Positions 62,573-64,000 of a stretch of DNA of 64,000 bases are shown piece by piece. The stretch covers positions 62,001 to 126,000 of the forward strand of contig NZ_JAVDBT010000001.1 of NCBI RefSeq assembly GCF_030848395.1. Reading direction: 5' to 3'. The notes under the pieces were generated by a model that saw only the letters and a list, made by a program, of their open reading frames with translations, did not search any database and was not told the origin of the DNA. How positions within the stretch are numbered: position 1 is the stretch's first letter; each line of letters begins with the position of its first letter. Position numbers and translations under genes: made by a program. This stretch comes from Pseudogemmobacter lacusdianii (GTDB lineage Bacteria > Pseudomonadota > Alphaproteobacteria > Rhodobacterales > Rhodobacteraceae).

Positions 62573-63679
62573 TCACATCGGCGGCGGGGGCGGCGGTACT
62601 TGGCCCAAAAGCCGCGACAGCGCGGTCTCGGCGGCGGCTTTCCAGCCGTCTTGGCCGGCGGTCCAGACCAAGGTGGTCCGGCTCAAGGCGCCACTTGCAA
62701 TCATCTGCTGCAACTCGGTTTCCGAGAAGGGGCCCTTGGTGGCGCCATTTTCAGCGACATGCCAAGTCTTTGCCGCAGGCGGCGGAGGCGGCGGCGCTGC
62801 GGGTGCCGCAGCGGCGGGCGCTGCCGGAGCCGCGCCCCAAGGCCCAAGGTTCTGCGCCATGCCAAGACCCATACCGGCCGCCATGCCAGCCCCCATCATG
62901 CCGCCCGCGCCCGAAGCCGGATTGGCCAAAGCTTCCGCCGCGTTGAACTGCATGTATTTGTTCAGATCACCTGCCACCCCGATCGAGGTGCGCTTGTCCA
63001 TGACCTTTTCAACCTCTTCCGGCAGCGAGATATTCTCGATGTAGAACTCGGGGATCGAAAGGCCGTATTCCGCGACTTTCGGCGCGATCTTATCGGCGAT
63101 GATCTTGCCCAGATCCTCAAGATTGGCCGCCATATCCAGCACCGGAATGCCGGAACCTGCCAAGGCTTGGCTTGCGGCATTCACGATCTGGTTGCGGATT
63201 TGCAGCGAGACTTCGGTGGTGGTGAACTCACCATCGGTGCCGACGATCTCGGTCAGGAATTTGCCCGGATCGGTGACGCGCATCGAATAGGTGCCGAAAG
63301 CGCGGATCCGCACGGCACCAAACTCGGGGTCGCGCGCCATGATCGGGTTCTTGGTGCCCCATTTCTGGTCGTTGAACCGCGTCGTGTTGACGAAATAGAC
63401 CTCGGATTTGAACGGCGATTGGAAGCCATGATCCCAATGCTGCAGTGTCGTCATGATCGGCATGTTGTTGGTCTCAAGCATGTAGAGACCGGGGCCAAAG
63501 ACATCCGCCAGCTGGCCTTCGTGAATGAAAACAGCTGCTTGGCCTTCGCGCACCGTCAGCTTGGCCCCCATCTTGATCGCCTGACCGCGACGGTCGAAGC
63601 GCCAAACCATCGTGTCGCGGGTGTCATCGAGATATGAGATGACGTCGACGAATTCGCCTTTAAGGAAATCGAAGACCAT
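62573..63679 (-). CDS. SPFH-domain protein with C-terminal GYF_2 domain
   Basis: The 368-residue protein starts MVFDFLKGEFVDVISYLDDT and has an SPFH/prohibitin-like domain at about residues 20-230: LTVREGQAAVFIHEGQLADVFGPGLYML, then DPEFGAVRIRAFGTYSMRV and IPEFYIENISLPEEVEKVMD. A Gly/Met/Ala-rich segment (GAGGMMGAGMAAGMGLGMA) and a Pro/Ala linker follow. The C-terminal GYF_2 domain (about residues 300-350) has WHVAENGATKGPFSETELQQM, and the end is VPPPPPPM. Such proteins form membrane-associated scaffolds; the GYF_2 domain probably binds proline-rich ligands. It pairs with the zinc-ribbon gene downstream. Confidence 0.9.
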   Translation of the reverse strand: MVFDFLKGEFVDVISYLDDTRDTMVWRFDRRGQAIKMGAKLTVREGQAAVFIHEGQLADVFGPGLYMLETNNMPIMTTLQHWDHGFQSPFKSEVYFVNTTRFNDQKWGTKNPIMARDPEFGAVRIRAFGTYSMRVTDPGKFLTEIVGTDGEFTTTEVSLQIRNQIVNAASQALAGSGIPVLDMAANLEDLGKIIADKIAPKVAEYGLSIPEFYIENISLPEEVEKVMDKRTSIGVAGDLNKYMQFNAAEALANPASGAGGMMGAGMAAGMGLGMAQNLGPWGAAPAAPAAAAPAAPPPPPPAAKTWHVAENGATKGPFSETELQQMIASGALSRTTLVWTAGQDGWKAAAETALSRLLGQVPPPPPPM

Positions 63680-63821
63680 GAGCGGTGCCTCCTGTCGGAT
63701 TTGGCCCCAAAGCTGGGGCGCGGGCAGACTGCCCGGTTGATAAAACTAACATAGTCGAGGTGCGTCGGGATTGAAGGGGGAAATCGCGTGCCAAAACGCC
63801 CCTGCAATGCCGCTGTTACGC

Positions 63822-64000
63822 CTAACTCGACCCGCCGTAGACCATCTGTTCGGCCAGACGCTGCACGATAGGACGGGCTTCCTCGATCGTCATCCCGGGC
63901 CGCAAGCCGGGGTTGTAAAGGATACGCAACAACTGCTCATCCATGCGGGTCAAAAGCGCAAATTCCTCATCATCATTGAAGATCGACGGCCGCGCGCGCG
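63822..64000 (-). CDS. DUF2927 domain protein, C-terminal part
   Basis: The minus strand encodes the last 59 residues of a protein whose 5' end is beyond the window: ARPSIFNDDEEFALLT, then MDEQLLRILYNPGLRPGMTI and EEARPIVQRLAEQM, ending VYGGSS. The 'S.FNDD.EFALLT..D..LL.ILY...LRPGM' pattern is the C-terminal part of DUF2927 proteins, as I recall from Rhodobacterales, where full members have a lipoprotein signal and are about 250-350 residues long. The function is unknown. Confidence 0.75.
   Translation of the reverse strand, partial: RARPSIFNDDEEFALLTRMDEQLLRILYNPGLRPGMTIEEARPIVQRLAEQMVYGGSS

Overview
This is a GC-rich chromosomal window from an alphaproteobacterium, most likely a Rhodobacterales/Rhodobacteraceae member. 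Supporting signs are the cell-cycle regulator GcrA, an NDUFS4-type complex I subunit, DUF1467, DUF2927, DUF6455 and other small families typical of that group, an FnrL-type box, perfect or near CtrA boxes, and a dispersed GC-palindrome repeat of a kind I associate with intergenic regions of this order. No phage, transposon, plasmid or CRISPR signature was seen.

Layout. 1-1.7 kb: an orphan BrnA-like gene, a pair of 90-bp direct repeats and a small AT-rich lipoprotein gene. 1.7-12.6 kb: carB, pabB-pabC, aspS with a coupled DUF1993 gene, a GNAT enzyme, a nitroreductase and an EI24 membrane protein, then mce and DUF1467 on the minus strand. 12.7-21.6 kb: a response regulator, DUF167, an HDAC-like amidohydrolase, rimO, a heme-copper-oxidase-like membrane protein, YigZ, an FNR-boxed DUF6455 gene, an M48 lipoprotein protease, AsmA and gcrA. 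22-24.9 kb: argD-argF and a second DUF1993 gene. 25-38 kb: MFS transporter, rpmB, hrpB, meaB, tRNA-Arg(UCU), NDUFS4, uvrB, several small envelope proteins and lepA.

The accessory part is 38.1-53.5 kb. A LacI regulator faces a CoA-transferase/DUF993/MaoC operon. That operon converges on a TRAP transporter operon, which is followed by divergent SDR and AroE-like dehydrogenase genes. Three closely matching 20-bp palindromes lie in front of these three transcription units, so I infer one local LacI regulon for uptake and breakdown of an unidentified organic or sugar acid. Next to it are an acyl-CoA dehydrogenase and a TetR regulator sharing a perfect inverted repeat, and a minus-strand group with two alpha/beta hydrolases, a PLP ammonia-lyase and an enolase-superfamily enzyme. 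This is the best candidate for an undescribed system in the window.

53.7-64 kb: an ABC exporter, an AMP-forming acyl-CoA ligase, a secreted protein, dtd, a PfkB kinase, purC, a GNAT enzyme, a zinc-ribbon/SPFH gene pair and the 3' end of a DUF2927 gene cut by the window edge. Start codons were chosen by ribosome-binding sites, overlap with neighbours and remembered family N-termini; all functional calls come from reading the sequence without database searches.
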